Position numbers and translations under genes: made by a program. The notes beneath the pieces are model-generated. The model had not been told where the DNA came from and ran no database searches. It saw nothing but the letters and a program-made list of their open reading frames with translations. Of a stretch of 55,527 nucleotides of DNA, positions 1 to 8,508 are shown piece by piece. Source of the stretch: an uncultured Lachnospiraceae bacterium (GTDB taxonomy: Bacteria; Bacillota; Clostridia; Lachnospirales; Lachnospiraceae); NCBI GenBank assembly GCA_910586015.1, contig CAJUGJ010000023.1:2501-58027 (forward strand). Direction: 5' to 3'. Position 1 is the first letter of the stretch; every line of letters starts with the position of its first letter.

Positions 1-128
1 GGGTATCATGTTGAAACAGAAAAACATTGTTTCAACTTCTGATTTTTTGTGCACATTTGTGCACAAAGTTAGGGTATCATGTTGAAACAGAAAAACATTG
101 TTTCAACTTCTGATTTTTTGTGCACAAA
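1..128. repeat. Tandem direct repeat (period 71) with internal inverted repeat, upstream of pepP
   Basis: Bases 1-55 are repeated exactly at 72-126. Each copy holds an inverted repeat GTTGAAAC/GTTTCAAC (10-17 with 29-36; 81-88 with 100-107) and a GTGCAC palindrome. The first copy has an extra 10 bp, so that GTGCAC occurs twice there. The second copy runs directly into the -10 box of the next gene. The array may extend beyond the left edge of the window. Confidence 0.85.
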
Positions 129-141
129 GTTATAGTATAAT
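117..141 (+). promoter_or_regulatory. Promoter -10 and candidate operator for pepP-eutH
   Basis: TATAAT lies at 136-141. The perfect 12-bp palindrome TTTGTGCACAAA at 117-128 sits where a spacer or -35 would be, and the same palindrome occurs at 56-67. No good -35 box is visible. The palindrome is a plausible regulator site; the regulator is unknown. Confidence 0.45.
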
Positions 142-187
142 GCCTGTGTAATATTATTTTTTACAAAAAAGAATCGAGGTATTCCCA

Positions 188-1435
188 ATGAACGTTGATT
201 TTCATGTATCTGCCAGAAGAAAACTTTATGAAATGCTACAATCTGGCTCACTTCTTGTTATTTTTTCAGGAGAAGAAATACGAAAGACAAATGATGAATA
301 TTATCCTTTTTTTGCTGACAGAAATTTTGTTTATCTCACTGGTCTTGAATGTAAACAGGCAATTTTGTTAGCAATTAAGGACTCGGAAAATACCGTTTTT
401 GAACGATTATATCTATTGCCTCCAGATGCACATGCTGAACGTTGGACTGGAAAACGCATCAGACCACAAGAAGCTGAAAGTATTTCTGGTATAAAAGATG
501 TTCGTTATATAAACTCCTTTGAGATGGATCTACATACTTTTGCAACCAGTGGAAATTTTGGAATGTTGTATCTTGATCTATATCGTTGTAGTCCAAAGGA
601 TCTGGACCGTCCTGTGCATCACTTATTAAAAAATATACAGTGTGAGTATCCTTATCTTCAAATTGGCAATGCGAATGATTTCATTCGCAGTCTTCGTACC
701 ATTAAACAACCTTGTGAAATCGAAGCACTGAGAGAAGCAGAAAAAATCACTCGTGAGGGTATTCTTGCCATGATGCGTGTATCTCGTTCAGGTATGTATG
801 AATATCAATATAAAGCTGAATTTGACAGAGCATTAGGACAGTTTGGTCCAAAAGGTCCGGGATTCCCTTCTATCATTTCTGCCGGTGCAAACAATTTTTG
901 TATTCATTATTATGAATATACTGGTCGAGCACATGATGGTGATATGATTTTAAATGATGTAGGTGCACAATATCAGAATATGATTACAGATGTATCCAGA
1001 GGTTGGCCTTGTAATGGTCATTTTAGTGAACGTCAGAAACTTTTGTATGAATGTGCACTTGCGACTTCTAATTATATGTTTTCTATTGTTCGTCCCGGTA
1101 TGAAAATGGAAGATGTAGATGCAACAATTCGTCGCTATAACTATGAGCGTTTAAAGGATGTAGGTGTATTGAAATCATTTGATGAGATTGATACTTATAT
1201 GTGGCATGGTGGTGCACATCATATTGGATATGATGTACACGATGTAGTAAAACGTCCTGAAATTATTGCACCTAATATGGTATTTTGTATTGATGTAGGT
1301 ATTTATCATGAAGAATGGGGAATCGGATTTCGATTAGAGGATAATTGTCTTGTTACTACAGATGGCTGCGAAAATCTTTCTGCTGCCATTCCAAGAACAG
1401 TTGAAGATATTGAAGCCATTATGAATAAGAGGTAA
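188..1435 (+). CDS. pepP: Xaa-Pro aminopeptidase (M24 family, aminopeptidase P)
   Basis: The 415-residue protein should remove N-terminal residues that precede proline, in the cytoplasm, as a dinuclear metal peptidase. It has an N-terminal aminopeptidase-P-type domain (R-x-N-D-x-x-Y-P-F region, about residues 32-52) and a C-terminal M24 pita-bread domain. The metal ligands align as D257, D268, H344 and E384. The ligand that is normally Glu in E. coli PepP (the EPG motif) is Asp here (D369). ATG 188 follows a GAGG box with good spacing. The eutH-like gene starts 8 nt after the stop, so the two genes are probably one transcript. The family call is secure; the exact substrate is unknown. Confidence 0.93.
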   Translation: MNVDFHVSARRKLYEMLQSGSLLVIFSGEEIRKTNDEYYPFFADRNFVYLTGLECKQAILLAIKDSENTVFERLYLLPPDAHAERWTGKRIRPQEAESISGIKDVRYINSFEMDLHTFATSGNFGMLYLDLYRCSPKDLDRPVHHLLKNIQCEYPYLQIGNANDFIRSLRTIKQPCEIEALREAEKITREGILAMMRVSRSGMYEYQYKAEFDRALGQFGPKGPGFPSIISAGANNFCIHYYEYTGRAHDGDMILNDVGAQYQNMITDVSRGWPCNGHFSERQKLLYECALATSNYMFSIVRPGMKMEDVDATIRRYNYERLKDVGVLKSFDEIDTYMWHGGAHHIGYDVHDVVKRPEIIAPNMVFCIDVGIYHEEWGIGFRLEDNCLVTTDGCENLSAAIPRTVEDIEAIMNKR

Positions 1436-1443
1436 CTTTATTC

Positions 1444-2502
1444 ATGGATAAGATAATTATGTGGATTATGGCTGTTGGTGCCGTTATTGGTGGAATAGAC
1501 TATATTTTAGGAAACCGTTTTGGATTTGGGAAACGATTTGAAGAAGGATTCTTACTATTAGGCCCTACTGCTCTTTCTATGGCAGGTATCATTTGTCTAA
1601 CTCCTATCCTTTCCTTATTCCTTAAAAATGCTATTGTACCTCTTTGGGTTCAATTAGGACTTGATCCTGCCATGTTAGGTGGTATATTAGCGATTGATAT
1701 GGGAGGTTATCAGTTAGCAAAAGATCTAGCAATCTCACCAAATGTCGGAATATATTCTGGACTAATTGTAGCAGCAACTTTTGGCTGTACAATTACATTT
1801 ACTATTCCTGTTGGAATGGGAATGATTGAACAAAAAGATCAACCTGTATTTGCCCGTGGAATGTTAATTGGTATTGGAATGATGCCAATATCTTTGATTG
1901 TAGGTGGACTTTTATGTAAACTTCGTCTGGTAGATATTTTGATACAAAGTCTGCCAATTGTTATATTGTCTATTTTTTTGATGATAGGGATTGGAAAGTT
2001 TCCTAAAAGAACTGTTAAAGGCTTTTCTATTGCTGCTCTATTAATTAAAATTTTGGCAACGGTTGGTCTGATTGCAGGTACAGTCTGTTATATGACTGGA
2101 TGGAACTTTATCCCTAATCTATCTCCTATTGAGGATGCTATGGCAGTCGTTTCTTCCATTGGGGTTGTTATGTTGGGAAGTCTGCCAATAGCAGAACTTT
2201 TGCAGCGACTTTTAAAATGTCCACTTAGCTGGATTGGAAAAAAGACAGGTATGAATAACAGTAGTATTGCTGGTCTTTTAATTGGAATTGTCAGTCCTGT
2301 TCCCGCTATTGTTATGATAAAGGATATGGATCGACGTGGTAAAGTAGTCAATGCTGCCTTTTTAGTCTGTGCTGCTTCCACTTTAGCAGCACATATGGGA
2401 TTTACCTTTAGTGTAGAAAGGGATTTTGTATTGCCGCTTCTATGCTCTAAATTGGTTGGTGGTATGGTTGGTGTGGTATGTGCATTAATCTTTACACGTT
2501 AA
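1444..2502 (+). CDS. eutH: EutH-family membrane permease (ethanolamine-transporter type)
   Basis: This is a 352-residue, very hydrophobic protein with about 10 membrane segments. The opening pattern resembles EutH: FEEGF near residue 30, the D-M-G-G segment near residue 81, and V-x-x-x-F-S/T-I-P-V-x-x-G-M-I-E. EutH proteins import ethanolamine for the eut pathway. No eut lyase, shell or regulatory gene is near, and the partner is an aminopeptidase, so the substrate may differ. It starts 8 nt after pepP and ends at a strong hairpin terminator. Confidence 0.8.
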   Translation: MDKIIMWIMAVGAVIGGIDYILGNRFGFGKRFEEGFLLLGPTALSMAGIICLTPILSLFLKNAIVPLWVQLGLDPAMLGGILAIDMGGYQLAKDLAISPNVGIYSGLIVAATFGCTITFTIPVGMGMIEQKDQPVFARGMLIGIGMMPISLIVGGLLCKLRLVDILIQSLPIVILSIFLMIGIGKFPKRTVKGFSIAALLIKILATVGLIAGTVCYMTGWNFIPNLSPIEDAMAVVSSIGVVMLGSLPIAELLQRLLKCPLSWIGKKTGMNNSSIAGLLIGIVSPVPAIVMIKDMDRRGKVVNAAFLVCAASTLAAHMGFTFSVERDFVLPLLCSKLVGGMVGVVCALIFTR

Positions 2503-2558
2503 AAAAAGGAACTGTCATATTAAGAATTAATTTTCTTAGTATGACAGCTCCTTTTTTA
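2503..2558. terminator. Bidirectional terminator between eutH and yfbR
   Basis: A long stem of about 17 bp (GGAACTGTCATA paired with TATGACAGCTCC, extended by TAAG/CTTA) is flanked by an A-run on the left and a T-run on the right. It can serve both convergent transcripts. Confidence 0.88.
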
Positions 2559-2560
2559 TT

Positions 2561-3178
2561 TTATAATTCGTCCAAACTTATTTCATAGGCAGATAAAAAT
2601 TCTCTTTGAAAGATTTCTACTTCTGGCAATGCCATTTGGTTTAAAAACTCCTCAACAGCTTTTTTTGCACTTGCAAATTCTCCATTTCCTAACTTTTCTT
2701 CTTCAATACATTTAATTAAAGCAGAAAGCTTATCGGCTGCCTTGACTAATTTCCATAGATCTTCTTCTTCCTTTTTTGGAAAGAAAATTCCTTTGAAATC
2801 CTCTGTGAGATCTTGTGGAAGCATAGAAAGTAAACGGCGAGCCGCATTATCTTCTACCTTTCGAAAGGCATCTAAAATATCTGTATTGTAATATTTTACT
2901 GGAGTTGGCATATCTCCTGTTAAAATTTCCGTTGCATCATGATATAAACCAAGTAATGCTGCTCGTTCCTCAGAATAATTTTTTCCCAATCTTCGATTTC
3001 CTATCACTGCCAAACCATGTGCTATTATTCCTACCTCTAAAGAATGTTCACTGATATTTTCTGAAATAGAATTTCTCATAAGTGCCCATCGTTCAATATA
3101 TTTCATTCTCGAAATCATAGCAAAAAATTCGAACCCTTTTTCTTGTTCACCTTTTTGTTGTTCTCTATTTTCCTGCAT
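2561..3178 (-). CDS. yfbR: 5'-deoxynucleotidase, YfbR-like HD hydrolase
   Basis: An HD-superfamily nucleotidase that removes the 5' phosphate of deoxyribonucleoside monophosphates. The family hallmarks are clear: an R-W-x-L-M-R-N segment, the E-H-S-L metal motif, the Y-H-D-A-T-E catalytic motif followed by L-T-G-D-M-P-T-P-V-K-Y, and K-x-A-D-x-L. The longest frame starts at 3211 inside uvrA with no ribosome binding site. I chose the Met at 3178, 2 nt after the uvrA stop, with GGGGG 14 nt upstream; a Met at 3190 is also possible. About 205 residues, usual for the family. It is the last gene of a uvrB-uvrA-yfbR operon. Confidence 0.88.
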   Translation of the reverse strand: MQENREQQKGEQEKGFEFFAMISRMKYIERWALMRNSISENISEHSLEVGIIAHGLAVIGNRRLGKNYSEERAALLGLYHDATEILTGDMPTPVKYYNTDILDAFRKVEDNAARRLLSMLPQDLTEDFKGIFFPKKEEEDLWKLVKAADKLSALIKCIEEEKLGNGEFASAKKAVEEFLNQMALPEVEIFQREFLSAYEISLDEL

Positions 3179-3179
3179 A

Positions 3180-6092
3180 TTAAATATCATTTCCCCCATT
3201 TTGTTTTTCATATACTTTTTGCTTTAGATATTTCTTTACATATTGTCCTGTATAAGATGTGGTACTTTCTGCTACTTCTTCTGGAGTTCCTTTGGCGATG
3301 ACTGTTCCCCCTTTATCCCCTCCTTCTGGTCCAATATCAATAATATAATCTGCGGTTTTAATTACATCTAAGTTATGCTCAATCACTACTACCGTATTTC
3401 CTCCCTCTGTCAGTCGCTGTAAAATATCAATCAGTTTATGAACATCGGCAAAATGTAGTCCTGTAGTTGGTTCATCTAAAATATAAATTGTCTTTCCTGT
3501 ACTTCTTTTACTTAGTTCTGTCGCCAATTTAATTCGCTGTGCTTCACCGCCAGAGAGTGCAGTGGATGGATGTCCCAATTTTAGATAAGACAATCCAACA
3601 TCATTTAGTGTTTCAATTTTTCTACGGATAGAAGGAATGTTTTCAAAAAAGTCAACCGCTTCTTCTACTGTCATTTCTAATACATCATAAATGCTTTTTC
3701 CCTTGTATTTTACTTCTAGGGTATCTCTATTATACCTCTTTCCGCCGCAGACTTCACATGGTACATAAATATCAGGAAGAAAATTCATTTCTATTTTTAA
3801 AATTCCATCGCCAGAACAAGCTTCACAACGACCTCCTTTTACATTAAAACTAAATCTTCCTTTTCCGTAGCCTTTTACTTTTGCATCTGAAGTATTTGCA
3901 AATAACTCTCTAATCTGATCAAATACTCCTGTATATGTTGCAGGATTGGAACGAGGAGTTCTTCCAATAGGGGATTGATCAATATCAATTACCTTATCTA
4001 ATTGTTCAATTCCAATAATTTCTTTATGCTTTCCCGGAATACATCTGGCTCGGTTTAAATCTCTTGCCATACGTTTATATAAGATTTCAGTTACAAGTGA
4101 ACTTTTTCCGGATCCAGAAACTCCTGTTACACAAGTAAATACACCAAGTGGAATATCTACTGTAATATTTTTTAAATTATTTTCTTTTGCTCCTTGAATT
4201 GTAATCCATCCTGTTGGATTTTTACGCTTTTCTGGAACTGGAATCTTAATTTTACCGCTTAAATAAGCTCCTGTTATGGATTCTGGCACATTCATCAATT
4301 CCTGTGCTGTTCCAACAGCTACCAGACGACCACCATGTTCTCCTGCTCCCGGTCCAATATCTACGATACAGTCAGCAGCTAACATAGTATCTTCATCGTG
4401 TTCTACAACGATTAAAGTATTTCCAAGATTTCTTAAATGTTTTAGAGTTTTTAATAATTTATCATTATCTCTTTGATGTAATCCAATAGATGGTTCATCT
4501 AAAATATAGGCTACTCCGACAAGTCCAGAGCCGATTTGAGTCGCCAGACGAATTCTTTGTGCCTCTCCTCCTGACAGGGTAGAAGTTGCACGTGACAAGG
4601 TTAAATATTCTAATCCGACATCTACTAAAAATCCTATTCTTGCTCGGATTTCTTTTAATATGAGATCTCCTATCTTTTGCTGAATCGTTGATAGAGAAAG
4701 TTCTTTCATAAAAGTATATAGATCTCTTATAGAAAGATTTGTAACCTCTGCAATATTCTTTTCTCCTACTGTGACAGCGAGAGCGGTTTTCTTTAATCTT
4801 CTTCCACCACAAAGACTACAAGGTGTTGTCTTCATAAACGTTTCATATTCCTGTTTTGTTGTTTCTGAAGCAGTTTCATGATATCTTCGTTCTACATTTC
4901 GAATTAACCCTTCAAATTCTACATCATAAATTCCTTCTCCACGCTGTCCTTTATAGTGTACCTTTACTGTTTTTCCCTTTGTACCATGTAGTAACATATC
5001 TTGAATTTTTTCTGGTAAATCACAATAAGGAGTAGTTAAGTCAAACTGATATTCTTTTGAAAGTGCTTCTAAAGTTGCATGGGTGTAACTAGATTTATCT
5101 ACCGCAGACTGCCATCCTAAAACAACAATCGCACCTTCGGCAATACTTAGACTTGAATTAGGTATTATCAGTTCTGGTGCAAATTCCATTTTAAATCCCA
5201 GTCCATGACAGTCTGGGCAGGCTCCAAATGGATTGTTGAAAGAAAAAGAACGTGGTTCCATTTCTTCCATACTGATCCCACAATCAGGACAGGAAAAACT
5301 TTGACTAAAGGTCATTGGTGTCTGATCGATAACATCTACAATCAGCAAACCTTCACTTAATTTTAATACTGTTTCAATAGAATCCGAAAGGCGTTTTTCG
5401 ATTTGTTCTTTTATAACCAGTCGATCAATAATGATTTCAATATTATGTTTAATATTCTTTTCTAACTTAATTTCCTCTGACAGCTCATATAAATGACCAT
5501 CTACCATGACACGGACATAACCACTACGTCTTGCCTGTTCAAATACTTTAACATGTTCCCCTTTACGCCCACGAACTACAGGTGCAAATAATTGAATTTT
5601 TGTTCCATTAGCAAGTTTCATAATTTCATCAACCATCTGATCTACAGTCTGTTTTTTAATTTCTTTACCACACTTTGGACAATGTGGTATTCCAATCCTA
5701 GCATAGAGAAGACGAAAATAATCATAAATTTCAGTCACAGTTCCAACAGTAGAACGCGGATTTCGATTTGTAGACTTTTGATCAATAGAAATTGCAGGAG
5801 AAAGCCCTTCAATACTATCTACATTTGGCTTTTCCATCTGTCCTAAAAATTGACGGGCATAGGAAGATAGAGATTCCATATATCTTCGTTGACCTTCTGC
5901 ATAAATAGTATCAAATGCTAGAGAAGACTTTCCTGAACCACTTAATCCTGTCAATACTACAAATTCATCCCTTGGAATATCTACATCAATTCCCTTTAGA
6001 TTATGTTCTCTAGCTCCTCTAATTTTAATATAATTTTTTCTCTCCTGTATAATCTTATTTCTGTCTTGTGTGATCTGTGCCCTTTCTTCCAT
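3180..6092 (-). CDS. uvrA: Excinuclease ABC subunit A
   Basis: UvrA is the damage-sensing ABC-type ATPase of nucleotide excision repair; it works with UvrB and UvrC. The 970-residue protein has two Walker A motifs (G-L-S-G-S-G-K-S at about 49-56 and G-V-S-G-S-G-K-S in the second half), two L-S-G-G-E-A-Q-R signatures, and C-x-x-C zinc modules (CPKCGK, CPDCG, and the CEAC/CEVC pair). It is about 25 residues longer than usual at the N terminus (a charged leader). The ATG has AGGAGATCAAA directly before it, so the leader is probably real. It lies 24 nt behind uvrB. Confidence 0.98.
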   Translation of the reverse strand: MEERAQITQDRNKIIQERKNYIKIRGAREHNLKGIDVDIPRDEFVVLTGLSGSGKSSLAFDTIYAEGQRRYMESLSSYARQFLGQMEKPNVDSIEGLSPAISIDQKSTNRNPRSTVGTVTEIYDYFRLLYARIGIPHCPKCGKEIKKQTVDQMVDEIMKLANGTKIQLFAPVVRGRKGEHVKVFEQARRSGYVRVMVDGHLYELSEEIKLEKNIKHNIEIIIDRLVIKEQIEKRLSDSIETVLKLSEGLLIVDVIDQTPMTFSQSFSCPDCGISMEEMEPRSFSFNNPFGACPDCHGLGFKMEFAPELIIPNSSLSIAEGAIVVLGWQSAVDKSSYTHATLEALSKEYQFDLTTPYCDLPEKIQDMLLHGTKGKTVKVHYKGQRGEGIYDVEFEGLIRNVERRYHETASETTKQEYETFMKTTPCSLCGGRRLKKTALAVTVGEKNIAEVTNLSIRDLYTFMKELSLSTIQQKIGDLILKEIRARIGFLVDVGLEYLTLSRATSTLSGGEAQRIRLATQIGSGLVGVAYILDEPSIGLHQRDNDKLLKTLKHLRNLGNTLIVVEHDEDTMLAADCIVDIGPGAGEHGGRLVAVGTAQELMNVPESITGAYLSGKIKIPVPEKRKNPTGWITIQGAKENNLKNITVDIPLGVFTCVTGVSGSGKSSLVTEILYKRMARDLNRARCIPGKHKEIIGIEQLDKVIDIDQSPIGRTPRSNPATYTGVFDQIRELFANTSDAKVKGYGKGRFSFNVKGGRCEACSGDGILKIEMNFLPDIYVPCEVCGGKRYNRDTLEVKYKGKSIYDVLEMTVEEAVDFFENIPSIRRKIETLNDVGLSYLKLGHPSTALSGGEAQRIKLATELSKRSTGKTIYILDEPTTGLHFADVHKLIDILQRLTEGGNTVVVIEHNLDVIKTADYIIDIGPEGGDKGGTVIAKGTPEEVAESTTSYTGQYVKKYLKQKVYEKQNGGNDI

Positions 6093-6116
6093 TTTGATCT
6101 CCTGTTCTGACTATAC

Positions 6117-8108
6117 TTAGTCTTCTAACTCCTTCAGTTGTTTTCTAACTTCTAATAGCTGATCCCTTAACTGTGCTGCCAATTCAAAATTTAGTTCTAC
6201 AGCTGCTGTATTCATCTGTTTATTTAACTTTTTCGAAATATCCTCTAACTCTTTTTTGCTCATAGATTCCAGATCTTTTTTGTCCATTTCATCTAGTACC
6301 TTTTCTACCTTCTTAGAAATACTAATTAAATCTCGTACCTTTTTTTGAATGGTCTGTGGAGTAATTTCATGTTCTTTGTTATATCGATCCTGAATCTCTC
6401 TACGTCTTGCCGTTTCTGTAATTGCACGATCCATAGACTCTGTCATAGTGTCAGCATACATAATAACACGCCCATCTGCATTTCTTGCAGCTCGTCCAAC
6501 TGTTTGAATTAAAGAGGTTTCTGAACGGAGAAAGCCCTCTTTATCTGCATCTAAAATTGCTACTAAACTGACTTCTGGAATATCTAATCCTTCTCTAAGC
6601 AAATTAATTCCTATTAATACATCAAAAACATCCATACGCATATCTCGAATAATTTCTGAACGTTCTAAAGTATCAATATCTGAATGGAGATATTTAACTC
6701 GAATTCCTACATCGTGCATATAATCAGTCAAATCCTCTGCCATTCGTTTTGTTAAAGTGGTTACTAAAACCTTATTTTTCTTAGCTGTTTCTCTGTTGAT
6801 TTCTCCTATTAAATCGTCAATCTGTCCTTCTACTGGTCGAACACTCACCTGTGGATCTAAAAGTCCTGTTGGTCGTATAATCTGTTCTGTTCGAAACAGT
6901 TCATGTTCTGCTTCATAAACACTTGGAGTTGCAGATACAAATAGCATCTGATCAATATGATTTTCAAATTCTTCAAAATTAAGAGGTCGATTATCTTTTG
7001 CGGAGGGAAGGCGGAACCCAAAATCTACTAAATTAGTTTTTCTCGACTGATCACCTGCATACATTCCTCGGATCTGTGGGATCGTAATATGTGATTCATC
7101 TACTATAATTAAAAAATCATCAGGAAAGTAGTCAAGTAATGTATTCGGAGTTGAACCTGCTTCAAGTCCTGCCAAATGTCTGGAATAATTTTCGATTCCA
7201 GAACAAAATCCAGTTTCTCTCATCATTTCAATATCAAAATTAGTTCGTTCTGCAATACGTTGGGCTTCAATTAACTTGTCCTCTCCTTTAAAATACTTAA
7301 CTTGTTCTGCCAATTCTTCCTCAATTTTTTTAAGGGCAATATTCATTTTTTCTGGATCGACTACATAGTGAGAAGCTGGAAATACTACCATATGCTCTAA
7401 AGTGCATTTAACTTCACCAGTGAGTACATCAATTTCTGAAATTTTTTCCACTTCATCTCCAAAAAATTCTACTCGATAGGCAGTGTCTGAATTAGCTACT
7501 GGAAAAATTTCAATAACATCACCTCGAACGCGAAATGTTCCACGGTGAAAGTCTATTTCATTTCTTATATATTGAATATCTACAAGTTTTCGCAATACAT
7601 CATCTCGATCTTTTCTCATACCCGGTCGAAGAGAAAGTGTCATATTTTGATAATCCACTGGACTACCAAGACCATAAATACACGATACACTCGCAATAAT
7701 AATTACATCTTTACGTTCTGTTAAAGCAGCAGTTGCAGAATGTCTAAGTTTATCAATTTCGTCATTGATTGCCGAATCCTTTTCAATATACGTATCTGTA
7801 GATGGAATATAAGCTTCGGGCTGATAATAATCATAGTAGGAGACAAAATACTCTACTGCATTTTCAGGAAAAAATTCTTTGAATTCTCCATATAACTGTG
7901 CAGCAAGTGTTTTATTGTGGGCTATTACTAATGTTGGTTTCTGTAACTGTTGTATGACATTCGCCATTGTAAATGTTTTTCCAGATCCCGTAACCCCCAG
8001 TAAAGTCTGGAATTGATTACCTTCTTTAAATCCTTTCACTAAAGCCTCTATCGCCTGTGGCTGATCACCAGTAGGTTGATAAGGAGCTTGTAATACAAAT
8101 TTATCCAT
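6117..8108 (-). CDS. uvrB: Excinuclease ABC subunit B
   Basis: UvrB is the helicase-like damage verifier that is loaded by UvrA and recruits UvrC. It has Walker A G-V-T-G-S-G-K-T near residue 37, the beta-hairpin Y-Y-D-Y-Y-Q-P-E-A-Y, helicase motifs D-E-S-H and Q-T-V-G-R-A-A-R-N, and a C-terminal UVR motif. An upstream ATG at 8123 lies inside the GGAGG box, so the start is the ATG at 8108 (MDKFVLQAPYQ, 663 residues), spaced correctly from GGAGGTG. It is the first gene of the repair operon. Confidence 0.98.
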   Translation of the reverse strand: MDKFVLQAPYQPTGDQPQAIEALVKGFKEGNQFQTLLGVTGSGKTFTMANVIQQLQKPTLVIAHNKTLAAQLYGEFKEFFPENAVEYFVSYYDYYQPEAYIPSTDTYIEKDSAINDEIDKLRHSATAALTERKDVIIIASVSCIYGLGSPVDYQNMTLSLRPGMRKDRDDVLRKLVDIQYIRNEIDFHRGTFRVRGDVIEIFPVANSDTAYRVEFFGDEVEKISEIDVLTGEVKCTLEHMVVFPASHYVVDPEKMNIALKKIEEELAEQVKYFKGEDKLIEAQRIAERTNFDIEMMRETGFCSGIENYSRHLAGLEAGSTPNTLLDYFPDDFLIIVDESHITIPQIRGMYAGDQSRKTNLVDFGFRLPSAKDNRPLNFEEFENHIDQMLFVSATPSVYEAEHELFRTEQIIRPTGLLDPQVSVRPVEGQIDDLIGEINRETAKKNKVLVTTLTKRMAEDLTDYMHDVGIRVKYLHSDIDTLERSEIIRDMRMDVFDVLIGINLLREGLDIPEVSLVAILDADKEGFLRSETSLIQTVGRAARNADGRVIMYADTMTESMDRAITETARRREIQDRYNKEHEITPQTIQKKVRDLISISKKVEKVLDEMDKKDLESMSKKELEDISKKLNKQMNTAAVELNFELAAQLRDQLLEVRKQLKELED

Positions 8109-8176
8109 GACTAACACCTCCATTTTTATTTTCTAAGCCAAATATTTACATATATCATCAAAACAGTAATGGTATT

Positions 8177-8205
8177 ATTATAGCAAAAAACACATCAAAA
8201 GTATA
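8177..8205 (-). promoter_or_regulatory. Promoter for uvrB-uvrA-yfbR
   Basis: TATAAT (8177-8182, read on the minus strand) is preceded by TGC, an extended -10. The -35 at about 8200-8205 (TATACT) is poor. A half-conserved SOS-box-like sequence, CGAACATCTGTACT, lies further upstream at about 8224-8237 on the same strand. Confidence 0.5.
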
Positions 8206-8257
8206 TAGTTTTCCAGAAAAAAAGTACAGATGTTCGGTTTTATTTCAAATTTCCCTA

Positions 8258-8287
8258 TTGACATTTTTCCCATTCGATGTATATTAT
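8258..8287 (+). promoter_or_regulatory. Promoter of the FMN-riboswitch/ribU transcript
   Basis: A consensus -35 TTGACA at 8258-8263 is followed by TATATT/TATTAT at 8280-8287 (16-18 bp spacing), just upstream of the riboswitch. Confidence 0.75.
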
Positions 8288-8310
8288 ATATAGACATTTG
8301 AATATTGCTT

Positions 8311-8418
8311 GTCTTCAGGGCAGGGTGTAACTCCCTACTGGCGGTATAGTCCGCGAGCGTGTAAACGCAGATTCGGTGAAACTCCGAAACCAACAGTATA
8401 GTCTGGATGAAAGAAGGC
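8311..8418 (+). ncRNA. FMN riboswitch (RFN element)
   Basis: The conserved blocks of the RFN aptamer occur in order: CTTCAGGGCAGGGTG, then CTCCCTACTGGCGGTA, AGTCCGCGAGC, GGTGAAACTCCGAAACC, and CAGTATAGTCTGGATG followed by AGAAGG. It precedes a terminator hairpin and the riboflavin transporter gene, as expected for FMN-repressed uptake. Confidence 0.96.
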
Positions 8419-8452
8419 ATGTTAAGATAATAAGGCAATGCGCTGAATTTTT

Positions 8453-8491
8453 AACACCTGAAGGACACAATTCTTCAGGTGTTATTTTATT
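8453..8491 (+). terminator. Riboswitch expression-platform terminator
   Basis: A perfect 11-bp stem AACACCTGAAG/CTTCAGGTGTT (8453-8463 with 8473-8483) with a 9-nt loop is followed by ATTTTATT. It lies between the FMN aptamer and the ribU ribosome binding site. FMN binding would favour termination; the alternative antiterminator pairing was not worked out. Confidence 0.8.
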
Positions 8492-8508
8492 AAAAAGGAG
8501 CGTTTTGT

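Noticed and set aside
1..130. CRISPR-like array
   Set aside because: Only two copies, with a nearly identical spacer-like part and no unique spacers or cas genes.
2088..2381. Minus-strand frame inside eutH
   Set aside because: Shadow of the membrane-protein codons; no ribosome binding site and no homology pattern.
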